This document shows positions 36,337 through 48,300 of a stretch of DNA of 64,000 nucleotides, in pieces. Under the pieces are notes generated by a model. That model made no database searches and was not told the origin of the DNA. It was given only the letters and a program-made list of their open reading frames with translations. The number at the start of each line of letters is the position of its first letter. The stretch's first letter is position 1. The translations under genes and the position numbers were made by a program. The DNA is from Desmodesmus armatus (Eukaryota > Chlorophyta > Chlorophyceae > Sphaeropleales > Scenedesmaceae): assembly GCA_007449985.2 (NCBI GenBank), contig VIIQ02000600.1:124001-188000 (forward strand), written 5' to 3'.

Positions 36337-38566
36337 ATGGGCACAGAAGATGAAACCGACTTGTCTCTGCAAAATCGGGCCATTGCTGCAGCAGGAGCAG
36401 CTCTGGTTGCTGCTTGCATCGTCAACCCCCTGGACGTGATCAAGGTAAGCACATGCCTGCAGCTGGTGCTGGTGCCGTTGCTACTGTCAGCCAGCCTGTG
36501 AGTGGCGGTGGTGCTGTTGCTGCATGAGCAGGTGTGCATTCTGCGTGTGCAACCCACTGGATCTTGGCAGAGACAAGTGAAATGCCTTTTGAATCATCAT
36601 GATCTTGGATGAAGCCCGCTACGGCCCTTTGTCTGCCATGTTGCCGCTGCCGTTATGCTTCCTGCAGACCCGCATCCAAGCGCAAGCCATGGCTGAGGCA
36701 GCAGGTGGCCAGCGTGGATGCAGCACGCCGTTGACATGCACAAGCACGTTGTACGAGTAAGTGTGGGTAACCATGCCCCTGCAAACAGCCAGCAAGTAGC
36801 AACAGGAAGCCCCCAAGTAGCATCAAAAGATTCTGTCGCAGCAGGGGGCCGCATGCACCATGTCTTCCAGTAGTAGTTCGCGTCAGGTGGAGCCAGCCCT
36901 CTCTATGCAAGATGGGCTGATGGGATGTATTTGTTGTGCCCACCCACACCAATACAGGCATGCAGCCATCCACCAGCACGGCCTGCAACCCTTTCATGGC
37001 CTGTCAGACTGCCAGTACAGCCACCATCACACAGGGAATCCTGCAGCACGGCCCTGGCTCCCACAGCGTGCCGTCCACACGCTGTGCCCTGAGACAGCAG
37101 CCTGGGTGGTCAGATCCAGCGCAGCAGGCAGCAGCAGCGTCACCTTGCATGGGCTCTCCTCTGGCAGCAGTGATGCCCTCAGTAGACTTGCAGCAGGGGC
37201 GGGGGCCACTAGCAGCAGCACCTCGGCAGCAGCCGCGGCAGCAGCAATATCTGCAGCTCGCACTGCTGCTGTTGACAAGGCTGCTGCTGCCGCTGCTGCG
37301 TTCAGGCGCTGGGGCATTACAGAGGGGCCGCTGCCCATCAGGCGCACCCCGCCGTACCCGATACCCTACGGGTGGTCCCCAGCACCAGTTTCGGCAGCAG
37401 TGGCAGCCGCCCCAGGGGCTGCAGCAGCAGTGCTGGCTGGCGCTGGCAGCGCTGCAGGCAGCTGTCCTGCGTGCATCCCTCCGGCGGCAGCAGCAGCCCC
37501 CAGCAACTCCATGTGGGAAATGGCAAGGACCATTCGGGCTAGGGAGGGCCTGCCGGTGCTGTGGCGAGGAACGTCTGCCTCACTGCTGATTGCGGTCCCT
37601 ATGGTCGGCATCTACATGCCGCTGTATGACACCCTGTTGGACAGCTGGAGCAGCAAGCTGGGGTCGCTGGCTCCAGTGGTGTCCGGCACAGCAGCTCGTA
37701 CTGCCGCCTGCTTCTGCGTGGCGCCGTTCGAGCTCCTGCGCACGCGCATCCAAGCCACGGCAGCAGCCGGCGTCAGCTTGCGCAGCACGCTGGCGACCTT
37801 TGTCAACGAGCAGCAGCAGCACACAGCCTCTACCTCAGCTCAGGCTTCCGCCCAGCAGCAGCACCCACAGGCGCAGGCACTGCAACGTGGGGTGCTGCAG
37901 GCAGCAGTCCCAGCACAGCAGCAGGCGCAGATCAGGCCAGGGACTGTGCTGCGTTCTGTGCCGCGCATGTGGACAGGGTTCTCAGCCACGCTGGTGCGCG
38001 ATGTGCCCTTCAGTGCCTTGTACTGGGCCCTTGTGGAACCGCTGCGGCAGGCGATGCTGCCTGTCAACAGCCACTGGCCACCCCTGCAGCGGCTGGACAA
38101 AATGCTGCACCATAAGCATGCGACCAGCAGCGCAACCAGCAGCAGCAGCGGGAGCAGTGGGGTTGCCGCAACTGCTGCAGCAGCTGATGCAGTGCTGCCG
38201 CCTTCACAGCAGCGGCTGATGCACCACAGCCAGCTAGAGATCTTGATCGCCAACATGGTGTCAGGCTTTGTTGCTGGCGGGCTAGCAGCAGGCGCCACCA
38301 CGCCCTTTGACGTTGTCAAGACACGCATGCAGATTGCATCGCCCAGCCAGCAGCAGCAGCAAGGGCTGGGCCGCGACGGCAGCAGCAGCAGGGGCATCAG
38401 GGTGTTCAACATCCTTTCTGAGGTGTACCGCAAGGAGGGAATGGAAGGGATGTTCTCTGGGCTGAAGCCTCGGGCGGCTCGTGCAGCGCCGGCTTGTGCC
38501 ATCGTCATCAGTGTGTATGAGCTGCTCAAGTCATACCTGACGCCATCGCGTCAGTGGCAGGGTTGA
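36337..38566 (+). CDS. mitochondrial carrier, SLC25A39/A40 (Mtm1)-like
   Basis: Inner-membrane solute carrier. Exons 36337-36444, 36668-36756 and 36958-38566 (GT-AG, phases agree), 601 residues. All three carrier signatures are present: NPLDVIK|TRIQA spanning intron 1 (residues 30-40), APFELLRTRIQA (about 320) and TPFDVVKTRMQI (about 513). Further blocks: GLPVLWRGTSASLLIAVPMV, GIYMPLYDTLLD, MWTGFSATLVRDVPFSALYW, EGMEGMFSGLKPRAARAAPA. The pattern of PMVGIYMPLYD and FSALYWALVEPLR points to the SLC25A39/40/Mtm1 branch (glutathione import / Mn-SOD metallation). Carriers are usually about 300-350 residues; the excess is Ala/Ser-rich between residues 70 and 240 and in two later loops. The frame just after intron 2 is less certain than the rest. 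Confidence 0.85.
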
Positions 38567-41274
38567 GTGCTTGGCGGTCAGGTGGGGTGAGGTGGACGGG
38601 GCGCTTGTTGCAAGTGCGTTGGAGTTTGGTTAGTGCACGAGGTGAAGTGGGTGTTCTGGTGGGGTGCTGGGTGCTGGTAGCAGCTGATTGCGGTCTGTCT
38701 GCATGCTGCTGTGCCCAGCATCCGCACTTTGTGCACAGCATGTGTGGGTCTGCTGTGTTTTGGTGCTGTGGGAGGGGCATGAGAGTTGCTGCAGGTTCCT
38801 TAGGTCTTCAGGGGGGCTGAGAAGCTGCCTGTCGCAGTGTTGAGTTGCAATTGTGGTGCAAGATCAGCACCTCGACATCAACTGGGTATTTGACGCTTCT
38901 CTTTGCACCACACGGTGTGATGCCTATCTTGCCCAGTAACCTCCCTGCCAGTGTGGGGCATGGTTGCTAGAGCGTCTCTTTGTCCTGGCACAGCCACAGC
39001 CATTGTGGGCGTAGGAGGGCAGCTGTGAAACGCACTCGCCATGGTGTATCGCATGTCACAGTGCAGCCAGGGCAGCATGGCAGGTAGGGGGCTTCACAGC
39101 AGGGTGCTCATTGCTCGTCTGGTCGTACTTCACACCCTCCACGGTGCTGCTGTTGCAGCCCACTTCATGAGCACAAGCATAGCTGTTGCTCCAACCACTG
39201 CGCCTGTATCTGTTGCAGCTGGAATGAGGCTCATGCGAGCTTTGGTCGCTTGAGTTACTGCAGTTTGCTGTGCAGCAGCAGTGCAAGGGTGGGGATACCT
39301 GCATTGGCCCTTGCCCATGGTGTTGAAATGACACCTCTTGATTTTGCACCACACTCCCTCGTGGTGCTGGTCTCCCGCAATCCTGCCAGCCGTGCCATTT
39401 GCGTGATGGGCAGTAAGTGTGCATTGGTTACATACGCTGGGCAGGCTGATTGAAGCATACGAGCGTGCATCCTGCACCGTGCTTGGCCGGGCTGCCCACA
39501 TTGGGCTGCCCACAGCAGTACAGCCAGTGGGTTCATCCCCTCCCGACAGGATTGGGCCATCCGCATGGTTGCAGTAGTTGGGTACATCACAGGCTGTGCA
39601 GTGCATCCACTGCTTCTTATTGTGTGCCAACCTGGCAGTCCAATTGTTGGCTGTGATGCGGCACATCCCCATATGCAGCAACACTGTAGAGCTTGTTATG
39701 CCATTGCACATCTGTGTGGCGCCCTTCACATCCTTGCAAGCGATGGCGTCAGGGCCAAAGGCTACAGCTGCAGCAGTTCCGGTATATCTACAGCAGCTTT
39801 GGGGCCTTGCTCAGGGGTAATCCTGCCCCAGGCAGCACATTGGCCGCGTTGCTGTTGTGCTGAGGCATGTACTTGCTCAACCCAATTGCAACAGCACATG
39901 GTGGCTGTGGGGGCGAGCCAGGTGCCCCTGTGGTGGCGGAGATCAAGGCTGTGGGTGACTGCATTAGGTTGTGTACATGCATGCTCACACTTGTGTGTGG
40001 CAAACAGTGGGTGAGGGCCAGGGCTGCAGCCACTGCATGCCGTCGTTGAATTCAGCGATGTTGTTTGCATCACACCAAGCATCCAGGCCTTGCATTAATG
40101 TGGCTGTGCAGCCTGCACCTTGCTGCGCAGGCCTCTCTCGTCACTTGGGTGCAGCTGTATGGCAGCAACCCGTATCATACTGTCTGTGCAAGCATTGCTG
40201 CACTTCAGTCAGTGCCAGATTTGCTGTTTGCTTTCGCAGGGGCAGGGGTAGTGCACAGTTGTCGCGTCCACTTTGATTGTTGCTCGGTGGCTCAGCCAAC
40301 TTGTGCAAGCAGGTCTGTTGTTGTGAACTGTGCACCTCCCTTTGGCATTGGCCTTAGTTGAGTTGCACCTACATCCTTCGTGACTGTATCACCAGCTGCA
40401 TTGCTTGCAGTTCAAGCAAGGCTGTGTTGTGTCTGAAGCAGGCTGTGTGGTTTTTTTGGCTTAGAAGCGTCAAGAAGGGCGCATGTACAACAATGGTTGA
40501 TTGCACACGTGGTGCTTTGCTGTTCAGTGATGTTGTGCAATGGCAGTGTTGGCCTTGAAGTTGTGAAAGGGTTGTGGGTAACGTTCATGATGATTCTTCT
40601 GCTCTTCTCATTTGACCAATCAGAGCAGAGCTGTAGGTCGCCGTTCCCAGGCACGGCGTTTCCCAGAGACGGCCGACCCCCTTGGATTGGCACAGTGGAG
40701 GGCCACAGGGTATGGCACATTGGCACCAGGGCCCAGCCACAGCGCATAACTGGGATGTGGGCTCAAGACGTGAGAAGCAAGTTCACATAAGTGCCAGTAT
40801 GTCGCACCCCCAGTTTACAAGCGCACATGCACAACACTGCAAAGATATCAGGATGCAAAGAGTGGATTCCTGAAAACCCATCAAGCATCCCCCACTTCCC
40901 TGGAGGCATGGCAAGCACTGAGGCGCCACAGACGCATGCCAGCAACTACACTTGCTGACAGCCAAGACTTCTAGCCATCCTGCCCCACCCTGCCCCACCC
41001 TGGCTGACTGGCTCAAAGGCAACAGCACATATCAGCAGCCTTCCTGCCGGGTGCATGCACCACGGGACACATGCACACATCTAGAGCTTCCAAACAAATT
41101 GCCTAGAAAAGCTATACAGCCACAGTAGACCACCAACACCGGCCAGCAACCACCAGCACAAATGCTACCAATGCAAAGGCCGCACAGTTTGACGGCACAA
41201 GACCGAACACAACAAACACAACAAGCACTCCTGGAAACGTGCCACTCTGCCGACACTACACCTTCTGCGCTCAA
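38567..41274. other. long convergent non-coding region
   Basis: No gene recognised. The plus strand is T/G-rich up to about 40.7 kb (3' side of the carrier) and A/C-rich beyond (3' side of the minus-strand membrane protein). Open frames are short, motif-free and without matching splice sites. Confidence 0.4.
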
Positions 41275-41847
41275 TCACTCATCTTCCAAATTGATCAGGT
41301 CGCCAACCTCAGCTGTGCCACCAGCTGCTGGTGCCGCCCCTGCCGCTGCTCCCTCGCCCTGCGGCACTGCTGCTGCTTTGGTGCTCTCGTCCAAGAAGCG
41401 CAGGGCCAGCACGGCTCCAATGACCACAACGGTGCCCAAGACGAACAGCCACGACAAGTGGTGCAGGACGTAGGATGCTGACAGGACGCCGCCGATGGCA
41501 CTGCCAATGCCTGCTGTGAAGTAGCTGGCTGTGAAGACTGTGGCTTGCTTCTTCGTCTTATTCTCAGTGAGGAGGCCTGCTGCTGCATTGGCCCACCAGC
41601 ACGCACAGAACAGCCAGCCAAAGGTCAGCAGTAGACCCTGCACCCTGCTGCTGAAGGCGGGGATGGTGCTCAAGAAGAAGAGCAGGATGCTCGGCCACCC
41701 CATGCCAAAGAGCATCCACATGTGCCACGTCTTCAGGCCGCCTGCACCTGCTGCCGGGCCATGCTGAGCGCCTGCTGCTGTGCCAGGGGGCACCTGTGCT
41801 GGGCCTGATCCCACACGGCGCTGGACGGCTCCTGATCGGCCTGACAT
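41275..41847 (-). CDS. small multi-pass membrane protein of unknown family
   Basis: 190 residues from an ATG at 41847 (MSGRSGAVQRRVGSG); the frame is open further up and an acceptor-like GCACAG lies above it, so an extra 5' exon is possible. After a Gly/Pro/Ala-rich leader come three or four hydrophobic segments: MWMLFGMGWPSILLFFLSTI, GLLLTFGWLFCACWWANAAA, FTASYFTAGIGSAIGGVLSA, WLFVLGTVVVIGAVLALRF. A polar ENKTKKQ loop lies between the second and third. The C-terminus is Ala-rich then acidic (LINLEDE). I do not recognise the family. It is divergent from the FUSC-like gene. Confidence 0.65.
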   Translation of the reverse strand: MSGRSGAVQRRVGSGPAQVPPGTAAGAQHGPAAGAGGLKTWHMWMLFGMGWPSILLFFLSTIPAFSSRVQGLLLTFGWLFCACWWANAAAGLLTENKTKKQATVFTASYFTAGIGSAIGGVLSASYVLHHLSWLFVLGTVVVIGAVLALRFLDESTKAAAVPQGEGAAAGAAPAAGGTAEVGDLINLEDE

Positions 41848-42385
41848 GCTGCCTTCTGTGCTTGAACGGTGTGGGGATGTGGGCAAGGCCTGTGCAAGAG
41901 ACGAGTGCAGCAACATGCAACAGCAACAAGTGAACACCCTGTTTGCCAGGCCCATTTGCATGCAACCCAGCTACTTTGGGCTTGCCAAGCAGGTGGGCAC
42001 TCACAAGTGCAAGCTGAGGCTGGTTATACCTGTTGTTTAATACTGTTCCGTAAGCCGGACCTTGCTTGAGTGTCCACAAGCTCAACACTGCTGATCAGCT
42101 GGATGCGCACTAGGCTGTGAACCAGCCTGGGGAGCCACTGACGGCGTACACCGATAGACGTGTTGAACACTGACTGAAGGATGAAGGACAAAGCATCGCT
42201 TAGCACAAGGGCGAGGTGTGTCTCGGAACACAACCGTCAATTACGTGTTGTCAGCGGTGACCACACCGACATGGAGGAGCGAAATGGTGGGTGCCAACAC
42301 TGGGAGATGTCAAATTTGTGAGGCGTGAATGGGGCCGGATGCATACAGCACCAGGGGAATCAGGCAAGGGCAGAGAGCTTGGATC
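41848..42385. promoter_or_regulatory. shared upstream region of the membrane protein (-) and FUSC-like gene (+)
   Basis: About 540 bases between divergent starts. Its left part may contain a 5' exon of the minus-strand gene. No promoter element was recognised. Confidence 0.35.
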
Positions 42386-45300
42386 ATGGCCCTAAACTTT
42401 GCAGTTTTGCAGCCCACGCTGCAGGTGTCGTTCGCCGTGTTGATCACCTCTCTACTAACCTTCATCAGGTACGATCATCCCCTGCTTGTGCAGCCTTGAC
42501 TCACACTGAAGTGGTGTTGAGTCACAGTTGCCCCCCCCCCCCCCTTGATTCCTGTTGCGGCGTGTCTGTGGAGTGGTGGTGGTGGTGGTGGTGGTGGTGG
42601 TGGGGTGTCTGGGGGGAGTACTTTGATGCGGGGGTGGGGGTATGTCGCTCTCTTTATAACAGGAGAGTATGTCATCTGCAGGCCTTTTCAATCTTGTTGC
42701 TGTCCCGCCCTCTCTGCCCTCCCTGCATGTGCTGCTGTGTGCTACGCCCGCTGTGTATGTGCCGCACAGGCCCATCAACTTCAGTTTAGCATGCCTGTCC
42801 AGCGTATTTGTGCTGGTCCTCCACATCCTGCTGGTCCAGAACTTCCATGTGGGCACACAGCTCCTGTCTGCAGCTAGCCTGCTGGGGACAGTATGGAGCG
42901 GCATTGCAGCAGCAGGGATTGTGGTGAGTGGCTGGGGCCAAGCCCTGGTGAATGCCTTTGACTAGGTGATGATAGTTGTGTAGCTGGCTGTCAACTGGCT
43001 GGTGCGGACGACTGTGATATTGTGTGCATTGCTTGCGGTGCGCAATGTCAGGCAGGCAGGCAGCTGCAACCAGTGCACGCCCAAACACATGTGAAGCAGC
43101 ATGCAAAGTGCAGCCTGGTGTTCCTTCAGCGACCAGCTACCTTCCCAATTATTGCTGCATATGCAAGTGTATGTGACACCCTCCCACCTTTTCACACTCG
43201 TGCCACCTTCCCGCCTTCCTGCCACCCACCCCACCCACCCACCCACTCTCCCTCCTCACGCACCCCCAGGTGTCCGTAAGCCTCCAGATCCCCTCCCGCG
43301 CAGGCCAAATCGCCCTGCTGGTGGTCCTGGCCAGCACAGGGTTTGCCCTGGGCTGCCTGGTGCGCGTGTCAGCACGGCAGTTCCCGCTCCTTTTCCTGCA
43401 GGGCACGAACCTGCTTATGACCTTTGCATGTCCATCGTGCTGGCCTTCTGGGCGCCAAGCCTGCAGTCATGTGGAGCAGCTACCTGGTATACATGCTGCT
43501 GGTAAGTGAGTGCAGCTGGCTGCAGGATTAGGCGCGATCAATGCTGCTTCTGCTGATATGCATGTACTCTGCAGTTGGATCTTCAATCACGCATCATGTT
43601 GATATGAGGAGGACCAGGGAAGGTTAGCATGGCTGTGCAGGCAGCTAGTACAGTAGAACTGCATATTTTTTCAGGAGTGCTGCATTTTTTCAAAAGTGAC
43701 AATGTTTGGACCAATTGCAGCTTTCAGGACAACAGTGGGCTTCACCCAGCAGCGGCCAGCACAAAGGCTCTGCTGCTGCATTTAAGTGTGCATCGTACAA
43801 GTCTGGCAACCCTGAAACATCAGCTGCCCTGCTCCCCTCTGTATTCCATGCCGGGTCACGCTGCGCTGCGCTGTGCTATGCCATGCTGTGCCGTGCTGCT
43901 CCACCTGTCAGGCCTTCACAGCAGCAGGCCTTGCCAGCGTCCTGTCAGGGCTGCTGGTGCTGCCCAGCCTGGCTACTGCTGAAGCCATGCGCAACGTCAT
44001 CACAGCACTCAATAGGTCAGGACAGACCAGCACCATGTGCATCAGCATCCTGCTGGCACCCATGCATGTGCTGGGGCCAACCAGCAAACCAGGGGACCCA
44101 ATGCACCCTGACCACCACCAGCACCAGGAGCAGCAACAGCACCAGCCGCTGCAGCTGGGGCAGCAAGCCAGCTTGTTGTTGGAGGATGCCTTGTCTCCCC
44201 AGTCCCTCAGCAGCATTGTGGAGCACGCCAGCCATCCTGGGCAGTGGGGCCTGCTCAGTTTCCTTGCAGCAAACAGCGCCGCTGCCGCTGCAGCCGCTGC
44301 TACACTGCAGCAGGCAGACGGCCAGCCTGGCAGCAGCAGTGCAACAGTGGCAGCAGCACAGCAGCAGACAATGGCGTCGCTGCCTTTGCTGCCTTCTGGC
44401 ACACATTTTGCACCGGCAGCTGCAGCATCACCACCAGCACCTGGTGTCTCAGCAGTTGGGGCGGCAGGACAGGGTCCGTTCAATACATCAGCAGCCAGCA
44501 CAGCAGCACCTGCAGGCCCAGGTGCTGCAGCAGGAGAAGACGAGGAAGACTGGGGCGATGACCACTATGAAGATGAGTCTCTTACATATGCACTTTCCAC
44601 ATCAGAAGGAACCTAGTGTCAGCAGATGCCAACGTGCAGCTGGCATGGGTGCAGCCCCTGGGGAGTAGCAGCAGCCGTGGCAGCAGCAGTAACAGCAGCG
44701 GCGGCGGCAGCGGTGGCAGCAGCGGCGGCGGCAGCAGGGGCTTCTCTGTAGGGGAAGCAGCACCAGTTGGGCATGCTGCAGCTGCCGGCAGTGCTACTGT
44801 CAACGCCGCTGTGCTCAAACCCCATATAAGTGAGCCTGCTACTGCGCTGTTCACCAACACCACCACCAGCAACCAGGGACGCCTTGTCGCCCCTCTCTCA
44901 GCCCGGGCGGCGCCGCTGGTACCTCAACCCCTGAGCAGCAACAGCACTTCCAAAGCTCAGCACACGTCCCACCACCATCACCTACACCACCACCACCCAG
45001 TTGCAGCTCTTAGCCCTGGCAGCAGGGAAGGTGCAGGGGGTGTCAAGGGGGCAGCCTCAGATCTACAGCGCCACCCGCTGGTTCGTCTGCAGCGGGGAGT
45101 GGACCAGATCCGGCCGCTGCTGCAGGCTGCCAAGCAGCTGCAGGGTGCCGTGGTTGTAGAGCAGGCATGGTGGGTGGGACTGCTGGTGCGGCAGCGGGCA
45201 CGGCAGGCTGTGGATGCAGGGGCCTGGCAGCAGCTAGTGGAGGCGTTGGAGTCCCTACTGCACAGGTGGGTCCGATGCCTGGGGGCCTGCTTAGATGTGA

Positions 45301-48300
45301 GGGATTGGCTCAGTTGTTACACGTGTTACAACGTGTTGAGGTGGTTGTCACATGTGGCTTGCATTGGGAAGCTATGCAGGTAAAGGGCTTGGCTGTTTGT
45401 GGCTGTTTGGGGAGTGTGTTGAGGCAGCCACAGTTGGACAAAGGCTGACGTTAAGGCACTGGTTGGGTGGGAGGTGGTGGGAGGGCTGCTGCCAGTGGGT
45501 GCTGCTAAGTGAGGCCACATCCTGGGCCACTCTTGCATTTTTTTAGTACATTTCTGTGTGCAACTGGCTACTGCGTTGTACTGTTGTGATTGTTCAAGTT
45601 GCTGCGTTAGTCTGTGTCTTCAGTTCTCCTGCTCCCCTGGCATGCTCCCTTTTTCTCCCCACACAATCCCAGGGTGGCAGCCCTTGAGTCCATGCTGGAG
45701 GGCGGGCATGACTACAGCTCCCTAGCCCAACTCACCAGCTACCAGTCCCTGGCAGCAACATGCGGGGCAGTGTTTGCGCAGTCAGCAGCACTGTGCGGCG
45801 TGATCTCTAGGCACCTGTCAGTCAAGCTGCAGCAGACAGAGCAGCAGGGTGACCTGCTGCTCGGGCTGCAGCAGCTGCTGGCGGCTGCCTGTAGCAGCAG
45901 TCGCAGCACTGCTGCTGCCGCACGCAGTCGCAGCAGCATCAGAGGTGCTGCCTCTGTTGCCCCTGCTGGGGCCCTTCCCTCCACCGAACCAGCACCTGCG
46001 ACTCTCCCCTCAAGGAGCATAGCCTGCACCCTCAGCACCTTGGCAAAGCCCACCAGGCCAACAGCACCAGTACCGCTCCCGCGCTGTGCAGTCCAAAAGC
46101 AGCTTCCTGCGCAACCCCAGGCAACGGTGAATGGGAAGTACAGCAGCACCAGCTCCGCACCCTGCACCTCCAACACAAGCCGCAGCAAGTCCAGCACGGA
46201 CACCACCATCGACAGCAGCAGCGTTCCTGAAGGCCCTAGCCCTGTCCCCTTCCTCTGCAGCAGCAGCTGCTTTGACTGGGCCGCTGCCAAGCAGCAGCTT
46301 GTGAGTGTGCTGGAGTATGAGACTCGGCAGTACTATGCTGCACTGGTGCAGGCAGCAGCTGACAGGCCGTTCAATTGGACCCTGCGCGCAGCATAACGTC
46401 ACTGATGTTCCTGGTGATGCTGTCTCTGGGGGTGATAGAGGCCTGTCAGAAGCTGCAGGGGGCTGCACAGGCAGTGCTGGCGTGCAGAGGGGATGGCAGT
46501 GCGCTGGGGCATGCAGCAACACAGCCACTGCTTCAGCAGCAGCAGCAGGGGCATGATGCTCCCGCTCCTGCTCCTGCTGCTGCAGCCATGAGCTCCAGCA
46601 AAGCACACACACTCCACAAGCAGCAGCAGATGGTGCAGCCCAACGGCCTGGACACCAGCATCACCCACAGCGACACAGCACAGGGCCCCAGGCAACTGTT
46701 GACAGCAGCCGGCCTAGCCCCAGCTGGTGCATCAAGCACTGCTAGGCTGGTGCATGGGGAGGTGCCGCTGTCTACTGCTGCTCACAGGCACGCCACCGCC
46801 ACTGCCACCAACCGCTCATCCCCCAGCAACAGTATGATTACTGATGCCAGCGGCAGCAAGAGTGTGGCTGCCACTAGCAGCAGGAGCAAGACCCGGCCTG
46901 CTAGCAGCAGCAGACCCAGGGTCAGTGGCACACGGCTGCTGCTGCGCACCTTCCTCATGGTAGATGCCGGCCTGAGGATCTGGGATGCTCTGGCAAACCA
47001 GCTACCAGCAGCGTGCAAGTCGAGGGCAGGTATGTTCGTGCCTCCGCACAGTACACCACACACATGTACGCATTGCTGCATCGGGCTGAGCTGACACAGA
47101 TGCTGAACTTACTTGCCAATCAGGCTCAAGTGCCTGTGTTGCCTGAAGCGACACCAACACGCGCCAGCCTCTTGTGATGCGTGGCCTCTCTGCATTTGCG
47201 TATCCCTGTCACGTTCATAGCGCACACAAGCCCAGGCGTCTACTTCTGCTGTTGCCGCCGCTGTTGCTGCTTGCTTGTTGTGTGCCCGCAGCCTTTGCTG
47301 CTCAGCTGAGGGACAGGCGCTTCCAGGCTGGCTTCAAGGCGTGGCTGGCATCGTCCATTGCACTGGTGGTCATTGCGGCAGCCTACACACAGCTGGGCTT
47401 CCTGGGGGTGAGTGTGGCGGCCGCACTATCTGCACGGCTGTTGCGTCGTATGGTGTTGGCGTGGGGCTTGGGGTGAACTGGTTGTACTTAGGCCTAAGTG
47501 GACTGAGCATCTTGCCAGTATCTCCCCTGACATATGTGGCAGCTGCCAGAGTGAACCCGGCGGCGGGCTGGTTTTTCTGCTTTTTTTGCAACATTACGGC
47601 AGCTACAGGCAGACAATGAGCAGTCTCAAGTGCCAGCGGCTGGGCTTCCTGGGGGTAGTGCCCCCCCCCCCCCCCCGCAAAGTGCACAGCTCTGTATGGT
47701 GCTGACATAGGGCGGGGGGTTGAAGTGGATGCGCCTTGGGCCGTTGAGATGGGATGAGTGCCACTTATGGAGGCTCCCCAGTATCTCCCCTGAGTTGTTG
47801 GCAGCTGACAGAAGTCTGCCGAGAGATGTCACTGAGGGTGTTGTGAACTTACGGCAGCTGCAGGCAGACAACGGGCAGTGTCAAGTGCAAGTGGCGCTGC
47901 CCAGACAGCATAGCATGGCCATGTCAGGCGCGGTGGCCATGTGAGTTGTTGACAGGTACTCAACAAGTATGGCCTGTCTAATACCCAGGTGTCAAGCTTC
48001 AATGCCAGGTGATGCTTTCTTTATTGTTGCATGGACGGGCCTAATTTCTGGTGGTGGTCAACTTGTGGTGTGTATGCTGCTTGCTGTTCGTTGTTTGTGC
48101 CTGCAGCGCAACGGTCCGTCGGTGTTCATGTTTGGGTTCATGTCCCTGGTGTTCACCATGAGGGAGCGCGTGGAGTCAAGCATGGAGATGGTGAGAGCGG
48201 GCATTTGGGCCCTAGGGCAGGCCTGCTGGGTTTTGTTGCAGGAAGGGCCTGCTGTGTTTGGAAGGGGACAGTGTGCCAGATTCTGATGGTGTAGCCAACA

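Noticed and set aside
36936..37589. Alternative plus frame (Gln/Pro-rich) at the start of carrier exon 3
   Set aside because: The other frame leads without interruption into the carrier signatures; this one ends without family motifs.
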